Source: Cystobacter fuscus DSM 2262
GTDB lineage: Bacteria; Myxococcota; Myxococcia; Myxococcales; Myxococcaceae
NCBI RefSeq assembly: GCF_000335475.2
Contig: NZ_ANAH02000004.1
Span: forward strand, 186,001-250,000
Length of the DNA: 64,000 nt
Direction of reading: 5' to 3'
Shown: piece after piece, positions 37,040 through 45,377 of the stretch
Layout: each line of letters starts with the position of its first letter
Position numbering within the stretch: position 1 is the stretch's first letter
Program-made: the position numbers and the translations under genes
The notes under the pieces: generated by a model
Seen by the model: only the letters and a program-made list of their open reading frames with translations
The model's database searches: none
Told to the model about the DNA's origin: nothing

Positions 37040-37099
37040 GATGGCACGCCCCCCCTCGTGGAGCCTAGGTGGGGTGGCGTTCTCCTCCCCGTGGAGGGC

Positions 37100-38185
37100 T
37101 CACCACACCCGCAGGCGCAGCAACTGGACGGGCCACACGGTGCGCGACACGCCTCCGTTGAACAGCGCCACCCGGTCCATCTGCGGCACCGGCAGCCACA
37201 GCCACCCGTCCGCGGCGAGGAAGGGCGCGTCCACCCAGTGCAGCCGGGGATCCGCGACCAGCGTCACGATGCGTCCATCCGCCGTGCGCTTCTTGATGGC
37301 GTCCTCGGCCAGGTCGCTGAAGTACAGGTTGCCATGCGCGTCCAGCGTCGTGCCCCCCGTGGGCGGCAGGTCGGCCCAGGGCTGCACGTGGGACAGCACG
37401 GCCTCGGGCGACAGGCTGGCATCGTCCAGCCAGCGCGTCTCGATGCGCGACCACGGCCCATGCAGGGACGCGAAGTACAGCCACCGTCCATCCGGGCTCA
37501 GCTCCAGCGGATCCGCGTGCACCCGAAGCGGCGCGCCATCCGGCCCATTGAGCACCTTGCCCTCCAGCACGATGGGCCTGTCCGCGGGCGCCGTGACGGC
37601 CGCGGCGTTGTCCAACACCCGCCGCGCCGCGCCCGTGTCCAGGTCGAGCACGATGAGCCCCGGACGGCCCGCGTCCGTCAGGTAGCCCCGGTTGCCCTTC
37701 AGGCGGATGTCATCGACATAGCTCGTGGGCGTCGCGATGTCCGAGCCCAGCGGGTACACCCGGACCACCTGGCCGTTCTTCAAGTCGATGCGCACCACCT
37801 TCGCCCCACCCGGCAGGGGCGCTCCGCCGAAGTCGGGCGAGCCCGTGTCGATGACCCACAGCGAGTCCTGCGGGCCCTTGTGGATGGCGTTGATGTTCAC
37901 GAAGGCCGCGCTCGCGTCCTGCCCCGGCTGCCACGCGTTCCAGCGCGCATCGGGGTAGGCGTGGGGCTGGCCCCGCGCGTCCAGCACGCCGAGCGCCGGC
38001 CCCGTGGAGCCCGTCCACCGCGGCCCCGCGACGAACACCTGTCCCTCGTCGGACAGGGCCACGCCGTTCCAGATCATCCCGTCGCTCTCGGCGGCGACGA
38101 CGAGCGGAGAGGTCGTCGCAGTGGACACAGCGGGCAGGGCACATGCGGTCAGCAACAGGCTCGTGACGAGCGGAAAGGTTCTCAT
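37100..38185 (-). CDS. Secreted major-royal-jelly/SMP-30-like beta-propeller, 361 aa
   Basis: Exported six-bladed beta-propeller of the major royal jelly/yellow type, related to SMP-30 lactonases. The signal peptide has a hydrophobic run MRTFPLVTSLLLTACALPAV with a possible lipobox at Cys15. Blade signatures: DSLWVIDTGSPDFGG (around residue 110), KVVRIDLKNGQVVRVYPL, SYVDDIRLKGNRGYLTDAG, LELSPDGRWLYFASLHGPW and GTTLDAHGNLYFSDLAEDAI. Substrate is unknown. GAGGAG lies 8 nt before the ATG at 38185. It is divergent from a LysR gene that probably controls it. Confidence 0.85.
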   Translation of the reverse strand: MRTFPLVTSLLLTACALPAVSTATTSPLVVAAESDGMIWNGVALSDEGQVFVAGPRWTGSTGPALGVLDARGQPHAYPDARWNAWQPGQDASAAFVNINAIHKGPQDSLWVIDTGSPDFGGAPLPGGAKVVRIDLKNGQVVRVYPLGSDIATPTSYVDDIRLKGNRGYLTDAGRPGLIVLDLDTGAARRVLDNAAAVTAPADRPIVLEGKVLNGPDGAPLRVHADPLELSPDGRWLYFASLHGPWSRIETRWLDDASLSPEAVLSHVQPWADLPPTGGTTLDAHGNLYFSDLAEDAIKKRTADGRIVTLVADPRLHWVDAPFLAADGWLWLPVPQMDRVALFNGGVSRTVWPVQLLRLRVW

Positions 38186-38237
38186 GGAAATGCTCCTCGA
38201 TAGGGACGGCACAGGCACCGTCACGGGAGGGAAAGTG

Positions 38238-38274
38238 TTCGAAGCGCCCCCGTTCCGAAATCGACAGTTCTGAA
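38238..38274. promoter_or_regulatory. Three TTC(N)GAA repeats at 15-bp intervals
   Basis: In the 97-bp divergent region between the propeller gene and the LysR gene: TTCGAA at 38238, TTCCGAA at 38253 and TTCTGAA at 38268. The starts are exactly 15 bp apart. They are candidate LysR-binding half-sites governing both genes. Confidence 0.45.
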
Positions 38275-38282
38275 TTCGCGGT

Positions 38283-39239
38283 ATGCGTTCGCGCATGCCA
38301 TCGAACCAGGTGAAGGACGTGAGCGCTCTTCAGTGGGACGACCTCAAGGTGTTTCTCGCCATCGCGAGGGTGGGCTCACTGGTGGGCGCGGCGCGGACCC
38401 TCGGCCAGACGCAGCCCACGATGGGACGCCGGCTCCAGGCGCTGGAGAAGGCCGTGGGCTGCAAGCTGATGCGGCGCACCGCCGACGGCTTCGTCCCGAC
38501 CGACGAGGGCAAGGCGGTGCTCGCCCACGCCGAGCGCATGGAGGAGGAGGCCGTGGCCTTCGCGCGGCGCCTGGCGGGGCGGGACAGCGAGGTGGAGGGG
38601 ACGTTGCGCGTCTCCAGCTCGGAGTGGTTCGCCAGCCACGTCCTGGCCCCCATCTTCGCCCGCATCCAGCTCCAGCATCCCCGGTTGGAGGTGGAGCTCA
38701 TCACGGAGACGCGGCTGTTGAACCTCGACCGGCGCGAGGCCGACCTCGTCTTCCGCTTCCGCCGCTTCGAGGAAGCGCACATCGTGCAGAAGCGGCTCAC
38801 GCACATCACCTACGAGGCCTATGCCTCGCGCGACTACCTGGAGCGGCGGGGGCGCCCCGATCCGTCCACGGGCGGCGCGGGCCATGGGCTCATCACCATG
38901 GACCTGGCGTTCAACCACCTGGCGGACGTGGGCTGGCTCACGGGGCGGCTGCCCCAGGCGCGCATCTCGGGGCGCAGCAACAGCCGCGACGTGCAGGCGA
39001 GGATGTGCGCCGCGGGAGGGGGCATCGCGGTGCTGCCCCGTCAGCTCGGGGATGGGTTGCCGGGCCTCGAGCGGGTGGACCTCGGCGAGCCGCCTCCCGG
39101 CCGGGACATCTGGGTGGGCTATCACCGGGACTTCCAGCGCCAGCCCCGGCTGCGCACCCTGCTCGACGCCACCGAGGCCGCCTTCGCGTCGGCCCCCGAC
39201 GGCCAGTCCCTCACTCCTCCTGGAGGAAGGAGACGGTGA
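38283..39239 (+). CDS. LysR-type transcriptional regulator, 318 aa
   Basis: N-terminal winged HTH (residues about 18-75: [40 protein letters not shown]) followed by a periplasmic-binding-like effector domain (from about residue 105, [20 protein letters not shown]). The V-segment and the sequence LWxxDLKVF-like start match the class that controls adjacent oxidoreductase or secreted genes. ATG 38283 or 38295 are both possible; neither has a good ribosome site, and ATGCG-TTCG-CGCAT at 38283-38296 can fold over the first. Its 3' end overlaps the opposite-strand kinase gene by 29 bp. Confidence 0.9.
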   Translation: MRSRMPSNQVKDVSALQWDDLKVFLAIARVGSLVGAARTLGQTQPTMGRRLQALEKAVGCKLMRRTADGFVPTDEGKAVLAHAERMEEEAVAFARRLAGRDSEVEGTLRVSSSEWFASHVLAPIFARIQLQHPRLEVELITETRLLNLDRREADLVFRFRRFEEAHIVQKRLTHITYEAYASRDYLERRGRPDPSTGGAGHGLITMDLAFNHLADVGWLTGRLPQARISGRSNSRDVQARMCAAGGGIAVLPRQLGDGLPGLERVDLGEPPPGRDIWVGYHRDFQRQPRLRTLLDATEAAFASAPDGQSLTPPGGRRR

Positions 39240-40917
39240 GGGGCGTCGTCATGCCGGGCTTCACCTCCACCCGCCGGATCACCGTCTTCGCCAGGGTGGG
39301 ACTGGTGAGCGTCACGGTATAGGTGCCCACGGGCAGCTCCAGCGCCTTGTCCAGGGGCGTCGTGCCGCTCGGCCGCCCATCCACGGAGACGACGGCATAG
39401 ACGGCCTGGGGGTGCGCGCGCACATCCAGACGGCCCAGCGCCGCGGGGAAGGGACGTCTGGATTTGACGGAGCGCGCGATGCGCTCACGGGTGGCGGGCG
39501 GAGGCGCGGCGGGCTCCGCGAAGGCAGCCACTTCCTCCACCCCCAGGGCCAACTCCCGAGGCACCTGCTCCAGGGCTCGCGGGGAGGGCTCGGTGGGAGG
39601 AGTCGCGGAGAGGGCCCGCGGCAACTCCACCACCGAGGACTCCACACGCTCCCGGGCCGTGCTCCGCTTCCACGGCAGCAGGCCGCCACCCGCCACGAAC
39701 AGCAGGCCGCCGACGAGCACCTGCCGCGTCCACGACCAGGCCCCGGGCGGCGGTCGGGTGCGCGCGAGCGTCTGCGCCAGGGCGGGCGGGGGCGGGTACA
39801 CGGGGAGGGCCACCGCCAGGGGAGCCACCGGGTGCTCGGACAGCGTCGTGAGCGCGCCCGACTCGGCCCACCCATCTGGGAGGGGGCGCCACTCGGGAGT
39901 CGAGTCCAGGGCGCGCGCCGATGCGCTCTCCCGGGGTGGGGCGATGGGCGCGAGCCGCGGGGGGCGGGGCGCGACGGCCCGGGAGAGCCGCTGCGCGGGC
40001 AGGCCCGTGCCCGAGGTGGCCCGGTGGACGAGCTGGGCCACCTGCTGCGTCGTCACGGTCCTGCCCTCCGCGAGGATGAAGTCCTCCAGCTCCGTCTGGA
40101 GCGCATGACAATCCGGGTAGCGCTGGTGGCGCTCCCGGGCGAGCGCCCGGTCGAGGATGCGTTGGAGGGACTCGGGCACCTCGGGCCGGGAGTGCACTGG
40201 GGAGTGCACCAGGGGCACGGGCTCCTCGCGGAGGCGGGGATTCGTCGACGAGGGCTCGTGGAGCGTGAGCAGCTCCTGGAGCACCACCCCGAGCGCATAC
40301 ACATCCACGCGCCGGTCCAGGTGCCGGGCGCGCAGTTGCTCGGGCGCCATGTACGCGCGCCTGCCCGGGCCGATGCCACCGCGGGTCCGATGGCTCCGGC
40401 CGGAGGCCCGGGTGATGCCGAAGTCCACCACCTTCACCGTGCCCTGAAGCGACAGCAGGAGGTGATCCGGGCTCACGTCCCGGTGGATGAGGCCCAGGGG
40501 CTCGCCCGTGTCCGGGTCCACGAAGTCATGGGCGAAGGCCAGCGCCTCACAGGCCTGGGAGATGAGCCGGGCACAGACCACGGGAGGCAGGGACAGGCGC
40601 CGGGCCGAGGCGCGCCGCACGAGCGTGCGCAGACTCGGCCCATCGACGTACTCCATGGCCAGGAAGGAGGAGCCATCGGCCTCGCCGAAGTCGAAGATCT
40701 GCACGATGTTCGGGTGGGTGAGCCGGGCGGCCAGGCGGGCCTCGGAGAGGAACAGCTCCACGAAGGAGGGCTCCCGGGCCAGGTGCGGCAGGATGCACTT
40801 CACCGCCACCGTCTTCTCGAAGCCCCAGGGCCCGGCGGCCTTGGCGAGGAACACCTCGGCGGTGTCCCCCACGGCGAGCTTGCGGATGAGCTGATACTTG
40901 CCGACCTGCCGTGTCAC
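39211..40917 (-). CDS. Ser/Thr protein kinase with transmembrane helix and PEGA-like tail, 568 aa
   Basis: Eukaryotic-like kinase of myxobacterial type: glycine loop [13 protein letters not shown] (degenerate), Lys40 in VAVKCI, Glu59, catalytic loop HRDVSPDH (145-152), DFG at 165-167 and APE at 191-193. In the catalytic loop the Mg-binding Asn expected at 152 is His, and the glycine loop has lost one Gly, so activity may be weak. A Pro-rich region leads to one helix (about 400-425: [18 protein letters not shown]). The exterior part ends in a PEGA-like beta domain ([28 protein letters not shown]). It overlaps the LysR gene tail-to-tail. Confidence 0.88.
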   Translation of the reverse strand: MTRQVGKYQLIRKLAVGDTAEVFLAKAAGPWGFEKTVAVKCILPHLAREPSFVELFLSEARLAARLTHPNIVQIFDFGEADGSSFLAMEYVDGPSLRTLVRRASARRLSLPPVVCARLISQACEALAFAHDFVDPDTGEPLGLIHRDVSPDHLLLSLQGTVKVVDFGITRASGRSHRTRGGIGPGRRAYMAPEQLRARHLDRRVDVYALGVVLQELLTLHEPSSTNPRLREEPVPLVHSPVHSRPEVPESLQRILDRALARERHQRYPDCHALQTELEDFILAEGRTVTTQQVAQLVHRATSGTGLPAQRLSRAVAPRPPRLAPIAPPRESASARALDSTPEWRPLPDGWAESGALTTLSEHPVAPLAVALPVYPPPPALAQTLARTRPPPGAWSWTRQVLVGGLLFVAGGGLLPWKRSTARERVESSVVELPRALSATPPTEPSPRALEQVPRELALGVEEVAAFAEPAAPPPATRERIARSVKSRRPFPAALGRLDVRAHPQAVYAVVSVDGRPSGTTPLDKALELPVGTYTVTLTSPTLAKTVIRRVEVKPGMTTPLTVSFLQEE

Positions 40918-41037
40918 GAATCCGCTGCCTCCTCGCCCCCATCACCCCCGAACACGGGGGGGCTCGAAGGAGCCCGGTAGAGAAGGACGCTCATCGAGGT
41001 CCTATTCCGCCTCGGTGGGAGGGCCTGCGGTGGTCCG

Positions 41038-41532
41038 TCAGCGTGCTCGGAGAGCGTCCGGCCCGGCGATCGCTCGCGCGGTGGTGGCCCGGCTCAGCGT
41101 CATCGCGCTCGAGAAGCCGGCGGTGTAGGGCATGCCCTCGTAGACGACGCTCACGGTGCCCGCGTAGTTCAGGGTGATGACCTCGTCCACGAGCGTCGCG
41201 GTGCCGCTCGTCACGACCAGGGTGGCCGCCAGCACCGTGCCGTCCGGGAGCGTCACGTTCTCCGTGCAGGACGTGTTCGGCACGAGCGTGGCCAGCGCGT
41301 CCTCCACCTCGGCGGGCAGCGCGCACCCGCCTTCACTCGTGAGGAGGATGTCGGCGGTGTCTCCCTCGGTGACGCGCACGGTGTCCGAGCGCGGCTGGGT
41401 GTTGTTCTGACCGGCGAAGGAGAAGGTCACCGCTCCCGTCGCGGTGTAGGTGCCCAGGAAGGGCTCGAGATCCCGGGCGCAGCCTGGACCCAGGGCGAGC
41501 GCCCCCACGAGGAAGATGGAGCGAAGGTTCAT
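41038..41532 (-). CDS. Hypothetical lipoprotein, 164 aa
   Basis: Exported protein with a signal peptide and a lipobox around LALGPGC (Cys18). The mature part is beta-rich with Thr/Val repeats (GTYTATGAVTFSFAG, TLPDGTVLAATLVVTSG) and two Cys that could pair (GGCALP, NTSCTEN). It resembles other small myxobacterial surface lipoproteins; no family is recognised. Confidence 0.7.
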   Translation of the reverse strand: MNLRSIFLVGALALGPGCARDLEPFLGTYTATGAVTFSFAGQNNTQPRSDTVRVTEGDTADILLTSEGGCALPAEVEDALATLVPNTSCTENVTLPDGTVLAATLVVTSGTATLVDEVITLNYAGTVSVVYEGMPYTAGFSSAMTLSRATTARAIAGPDALRAR

Positions 41533-41667
41533 GTCCGCGCTTCCTAGCGTGGGGCCTCGCGCGCGCGCACCCGGCCGTCCCGGCGAGGCGGGCCGCGTGT
41601 ACCGCAGCCAACGGAGTGGGGCCGGCGCCCGGGGGTGGACTGGGGATTCGTCGACAGCTGCGCGCGC

Positions 41668-42729
41668 TCAGGCCTCGCGCTCGGACTCCTCGATGAGCGC
41701 GCGCATCAACTCCGCCGCGGGCAGGCCCCGCGACAGCGCGGCGGCCTGTCCCGCCCACAGCGCCATGTAGCGGGGGTCCCCTCGCGCCGCCGAGGCCGCG
41801 CGCAGCGGCGTGGTGGCCGCGTGCTGGAGGGGAAAGGGAAGGATGTCCGGCGAGTCGCTCAGGGCCTCGGTGAAGTCATTGGCGAGCCCCCGGGCCGGAC
41901 GGCCGGAGAAGGCGCGCGTCACCACGGTCGCGTCGTCCTGCGCCTCCCGGAGCGCGGCCTTGTAGACGGGAGCGATGCCCGACTCCGGGCAGGTGAGGAA
42001 CGCGGTGCCCAGTTGCACGCCCGCCGCCCCGAGCGCCCGCGCGGCGCGGATGCCCCGCCCATCCATGAGGCCTCCGCTCGCGACCACCGGCGGGCCCACG
42101 GCGTCGGCCACTTGCGGCACCAGTGCCATCGTGCCCACCAGGGACTTCTCCACGGGCCCCGCGAACGTGCCCCGGTGTCCCCCGGCCTCGCTGCCCTGCG
42201 TGACGATGAAGTCCACGCCCGCGGCCTCCAGCAGCTTCGCCTCCCGCACGGTGGTGGCCGTCCCGGCGAGCACCATCCCCCTTGCCTTCAGCCGCGCGAG
42301 CACTCCCGCGGGCGGCACCCCGAAGACGAAACTGACGACGCGCGCGCCGCTCTCCGCGACGGCGTCCACCTGCTCCTCGAAGGAGGGCATGGGGGAGGTG
42401 GGGGGCTGGGGAGGGGCGAGCCCGAGTCGCGCATGGTAGCCCGCGAGCACCGCCAGCATCCGGTCCGGCGCGACCTCGGCGGGCGGCGGCGGGGGCACGA
42501 AGAGGTTGATGGCGAAGGGGCGATCGGTGAGCTCGCGCACCCGCCGCGAGTGCTTCACGATGTCCTCGGGCTTGAGGTAGGCCGCGCCCGTCGAGCCCAG
42601 TCCGCCCGCGTTCGACGCGGCGGCGACCAACTCCGGGGTGGTGGCGCCCCCCGCCATGGGGGCCTGGATGATGGGATGCTCGACGCCCAGCAACGCGGCG
42701 AGCCGACTCCAAGCGGTGGACCGGTTCAT
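41668..42729 (-). CDS. Nitronate monooxygenase-like flavoprotein, 353 aa
   Basis: FMN-dependent TIM-barrel of the nitronate monooxygenase/2-nitropropane dioxygenase family. Key segments: IIQAPMAGGATTPELVAAAS (N-terminal flavin loop), GVDFIVTQGSEAGGHRGTFA with the catalytic-type His, and the phosphate-binding ASGGLMDGRGIRAARALGA followed by GVQLGTAFL. Such enzymes detoxify propionate-3-nitronate or related nitronates. AGGAGGAAGGT before the ATG at 42729 fixes the start. It is divergent from a LysR gene with a recognisable operator between. Confidence 0.9.
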   Translation of the reverse strand: MNRSTAWSRLAALLGVEHPIIQAPMAGGATTPELVAAASNAGGLGSTGAAYLKPEDIVKHSRRVRELTDRPFAINLFVPPPPPAEVAPDRMLAVLAGYHARLGLAPPQPPTSPMPSFEEQVDAVAESGARVVSFVFGVPPAGVLARLKARGMVLAGTATTVREAKLLEAAGVDFIVTQGSEAGGHRGTFAGPVEKSLVGTMALVPQVADAVGPPVVASGGLMDGRGIRAARALGAAGVQLGTAFLTCPESGIAPVYKAALREAQDDATVVTRAFSGRPARGLANDFTEALSDSPDILPFPLQHAATTPLRAASAARGDPRYMALWAGQAAALSRGLPAAELMRALIEESEREA

Positions 42730-42806
42730 ACCTTCCTCCTGGGAAACTCCGACTCTACAATGTGCCGGAAAGCCCATCCGCGGTAGCGAATCGTTCAGAT
42801 GCGAGT

Positions 42807-42823
42807 CATCGCCCGAAGCGATG
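42807..42823. promoter_or_regulatory. LysR-type T-N11-A operator
   Basis: CATCGC-CCGAA-GCGATG: 6-bp inverted arms that contain T(42809)-N11-A(42821), the classic LysR box, between divergent nitronate monooxygenase and LysR genes. It lies 47 bp before the LysR start and 78 bp before the enzyme start. Confidence 0.6.
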
Positions 42824-42869
42824 GCTCGCCCCGAGCCCTCCGCGCCGCGCTCTCCCTCGAGGTGCCGAC

Positions 42870-43745
42870 ATGGACGCAGCCGAACTCAAGGTCTTCGAGG
42901 CCGTCGCCCGCACGGGGGGAATCGGCCGGGCGGCGCAGGAGCTGCACACGGTGCAGTCCAATGTCACCGCGCGCATCCGCCGGTTGGAGGAGGAGCTGGG
43001 CGTGCCGCTGTTCGACCGGCACAGCCGCGGCGTGAAGCTCACCAGCGCGGGGGAGCGGCTGCTGCCCTACGCCACCCAGGCCGAGCGGCTCATGAGCGAG
43101 GCGCGCCAGGCCGTGGCGGACGGCCCCGAGCCCCACGGCACGCTGAGCCTGGGCTCACTGGAGACGACCGCCGCGCTGCGCCTCACGCCCATCCTCGTCG
43201 CGTACACCCGGGAGTGCCCCCAGGTGGATGTCTCGCTGCGCACCGGCACCACCCAGGGGCTCGTCGCGGACGTGCTGGAGCACCGGCTGGAGGGCGCCTT
43301 CGTGGCGGGGCCGGTGCGCCACCGCGAGCTCCTCGAGGAGCCCGTGGTCACCGAGGAGCTGGTGCTCGTCACGGCGCCCGGCGTGCGCCTCGAGGATCTC
43401 CCGGGGATGAGCGGAGGCCCCAAGGTGCTCGTCTTCCGCACCGGCTGCACCTACCGCCAGCACCTCGAGCACTTCCTGGCCTCGCGCGGGCTCAAGGCGC
43501 TGCGCACGCTCGAGCTCGGCACGCTGGATGGCATCCTCGGCTGCGTGAGCGCGGGCATGGGCCTCACGCTGCTGCCGCGCGCCGTGGTGGAGGCGGCCTG
43601 GCGCGCGGGCTCGGTCGCCGTGCATGCCCTGCCCGCCTCGCGCTCGCGCGTCACCACCGTCTTCATCCGCCGGCGCGAGGGCTTCACCTCCCGGGCCCTC
43701 CTGCGCTTCATCGACTGTGCCCAGCGCATCCACGGGGGCCGCTGA
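42870..43745 (+). CDS. LysR-type transcriptional regulator, 291 aa
   Basis: Standard-length LysR protein: HTH in residues 1-60 (LKVFEAVARTGGIGRAAQEL, TVQSNVTARIRRLEEELGVP, LFDRHSRGVKLT) and the effector-binding domain from about residue 90 (HGTLSLGSLETTAALRL). The Cys in FRTGCTYRQ at about residue 193 is in the usual sensing cleft of the CysL/YnfL-like group. Start at 42870 is supported by GAGGT. It probably regulates the divergent nitronate monooxygenase, by position and operator. Confidence 0.92.
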   Translation: MDAAELKVFEAVARTGGIGRAAQELHTVQSNVTARIRRLEEELGVPLFDRHSRGVKLTSAGERLLPYATQAERLMSEARQAVADGPEPHGTLSLGSLETTAALRLTPILVAYTRECPQVDVSLRTGTTQGLVADVLEHRLEGAFVAGPVRHRELLEEPVVTEELVLVTAPGVRLEDLPGMSGGPKVLVFRTGCTYRQHLEHFLASRGLKALRTLELGTLDGILGCVSAGMGLTLLPRAVVEAAWRAGSVAVHALPASRSRVTTVFIRRREGFTSRALLRFIDCAQRIHGGR

Positions 43746-43750
43746 GCCCC

Positions 43751-44302
43751 TCAGCCCTCGTCGTCGAAAGTCTTCCTCAACGGCACCGGCAGCTTGAGCG
43801 ACAGGACGAGTCCGATGTCGCTTCCATAGCCGGGTTTGTCACCGGGCGCGGTCGCCACCGGAATCCCGATGCGCACGCCGACCGACAGCAAGCCCAGACT
43901 GAGGAAGGGTTGCAGATGCAGGCTCGTCGTCGCCGCGCCCTTGGCTCCGGCGCGATCATGGGCCACACCCAGCTCGGCGCCCAGGATGAGGGTGGTGGCC
44001 TGCACACCGGCGCACAGGCGGTGGTGCTCGCCGTTGATGGACTGCCATTGGCCGAAGATCCCCACCCCCGCGATGGGCTCCGCCTTGAAGAAGGCATGCA
44101 GGCTGAGTTCCGCGCCGAGCCCCATCGCCGCCCCCCCGGGGCGCACCGTCCCGCTGAAGAGGAACCCCCCGCTGAGGTAGATATCCCCGGGCTGGGGGAA
44201 CGAGGCCGGGATCAGCCAGGGCGACAACGCCAGCGCCTCGGCCGAGGCGCATAGCGCTCCCACCCACATCGGTCCGCGACACGCCTTCCACGAGGCTCGC
44301 AT
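43751..44302 (-). CDS. Outer-membrane beta-barrel-like hypothetical protein, 183 aa
   Basis: Exported protein with a short hydrophobic leader (WVGALCASAEALALS) and alternating hydrophobic/polar strands typical of a small beta-barrel (GDIYLSGGFLFSGTVRP, LGAELSLHAFFKAEPIAG, LGLLSVGVRIGIPVA, DIGLVLSLKLPVPLR). No family recognised. Start could also be the Met 11 codons later. It converges on the LysR gene with a 5-bp gap and follows the next barrel gene on its strand. Confidence 0.6.
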   Translation of the reverse strand: MRASWKACRGPMWVGALCASAEALALSPWLIPASFPQPGDIYLSGGFLFSGTVRPGGAAMGLGAELSLHAFFKAEPIAGVGIFGQWQSINGEHHRLCAGVQATTLILGAELGVAHDRAGAKGAATTSLHLQPFLSLGLLSVGVRIGIPVATAPGDKPGYGSDIGLVLSLKLPVPLRKTFDDEG

Positions 44303-44359
44303 GGTGCCCCTCGTCTCCAGGGCGCTCACGCTAACCCAGGCGCCCACGCGCGCCCGGCG

Positions 44360-45286
44360 TCAGATGGTCAGGCCGATGGAGAGGTACGGGCCCGGGAGCA
44401 CGTCCTGGTGCACGACCCCATCCACCAGGCCGGCATCGTTGAGCACCAGCATCCGCATGCCGGCCCGGAAGGCGAACAGCTTGTAGCCGAAGTACACGAC
44501 CACCCCGCCCGCCGCGTCGAGCTGACGGTAGGGCACGGGGGTCAGGTGCACCCGCCCCTCCAGGGCGAAGAAGTCCGACAGGTAGTACTCGGCCGAGACG
44601 CCCACGCTGGGGCCCACGAAGGTGATGTCGGGCGCCTGGGCCATGGACAGACCGCCCTCCAGCCGCAACCGGCCACTGTCGCCCTTGAGCGCCGCCCACG
44701 ACAGGTGCCCCGACAGCAGGGCGAGGGAATCCGTATCGCCACTGCCATCATCCGCGCGCAGGCTCAGTGCGCCCGCGCGCAGCATCAGGCCGAGCCGATC
44801 CCCCTCGAAGCCCAGATGGAGCGCCGCCCCGGCGCCCTCCCGGAGGATCTGGAAGTCGAGCCCGAACAGGAAGTTCTTGTAGCGGTGCGACAGGTACTCG
44901 TCCGCCGCGGAGACCACGGAGGGGGGCGCGGGCTCCACGTAGTGATAGGCCGGCGGCTCGACGTAATAGGAGGGGCCCGGGTCGACATACACGACGGGAG
45001 GCGGAGGCGTGTAATAGCGAGGCCGGGGCTGGTAGCGGGGCCGCCCGCGCGGACGGTCGTCGCGCCCGGAGTCGGAGTCATGCGAGGGCGAGGGAGACGG
45101 AGCGGGAGCGTTCACCGGAGAGGCGTCGTGCGTCCTCGAGCCCGAGTCGCGCGAGTCCCGCGTCTCGCGCGAGTCGTCCCGGGACTCCGTCGTCGACGAG
45201 CTCTTGCCGAAGCGGGCCTCGGCCTGGGGAGCGGCGAGCAGCATTCCGGTGAGCACGGCGGCGGACACGAACGGGAGGCGAATCAT
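44360..45286 (-). CDS. Outer-membrane beta-barrel-like protein with disordered N-terminal region, 308 aa
   Basis: Signal peptide MIRLPFVSAAVLTGMLLAAP, cleaved near AEA. Residues 25-100 are Ser/Asp/Arg- and then Pro/Tyr-rich (RPRYQPRPRYYTPPPPVVYV), probably disordered and possibly wall-binding. From about residue 128 there are repeated amphipathic strands (LFGLDFQILREG, ALHLGFEGDRLGLMLRAGAL, RLRLEGGLSMAQ, VYFGYKLFAFRAGMRMLV) ending PYLSIGLTI, as in porin-like barrels. GAGGAAACC precedes the ATG at 45286. Function unknown. Confidence 0.7.
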   Translation of the reverse strand: MIRLPFVSAAVLTGMLLAAPQAEARFGKSSSTTESRDDSRETRDSRDSGSRTHDASPVNAPAPSPSPSHDSDSGRDDRPRGRPRYQPRPRYYTPPPPVVYVDPGPSYYVEPPAYHYVEPAPPSVVSAADEYLSHRYKNFLFGLDFQILREGAGAALHLGFEGDRLGLMLRAGALSLRADDGSGDTDSLALLSGHLSWAALKGDSGRLRLEGGLSMAQAPDITFVGPSVGVSAEYYLSDFFALEGRVHLTPVPYRQLDAAGGVVVYFGYKLFAFRAGMRMLVLNDAGLVDGVVHQDVLPGPYLSIGLTI

Positions 45287-45377
45287 GGTTTCCTCGGGGC
45301 GGCGAACGGCCTGTGTCCCCTGACTCGCCTGGCTGCCTTTTATTCAACGACACCCACCCGAGGTTAAAACAGCCCTC

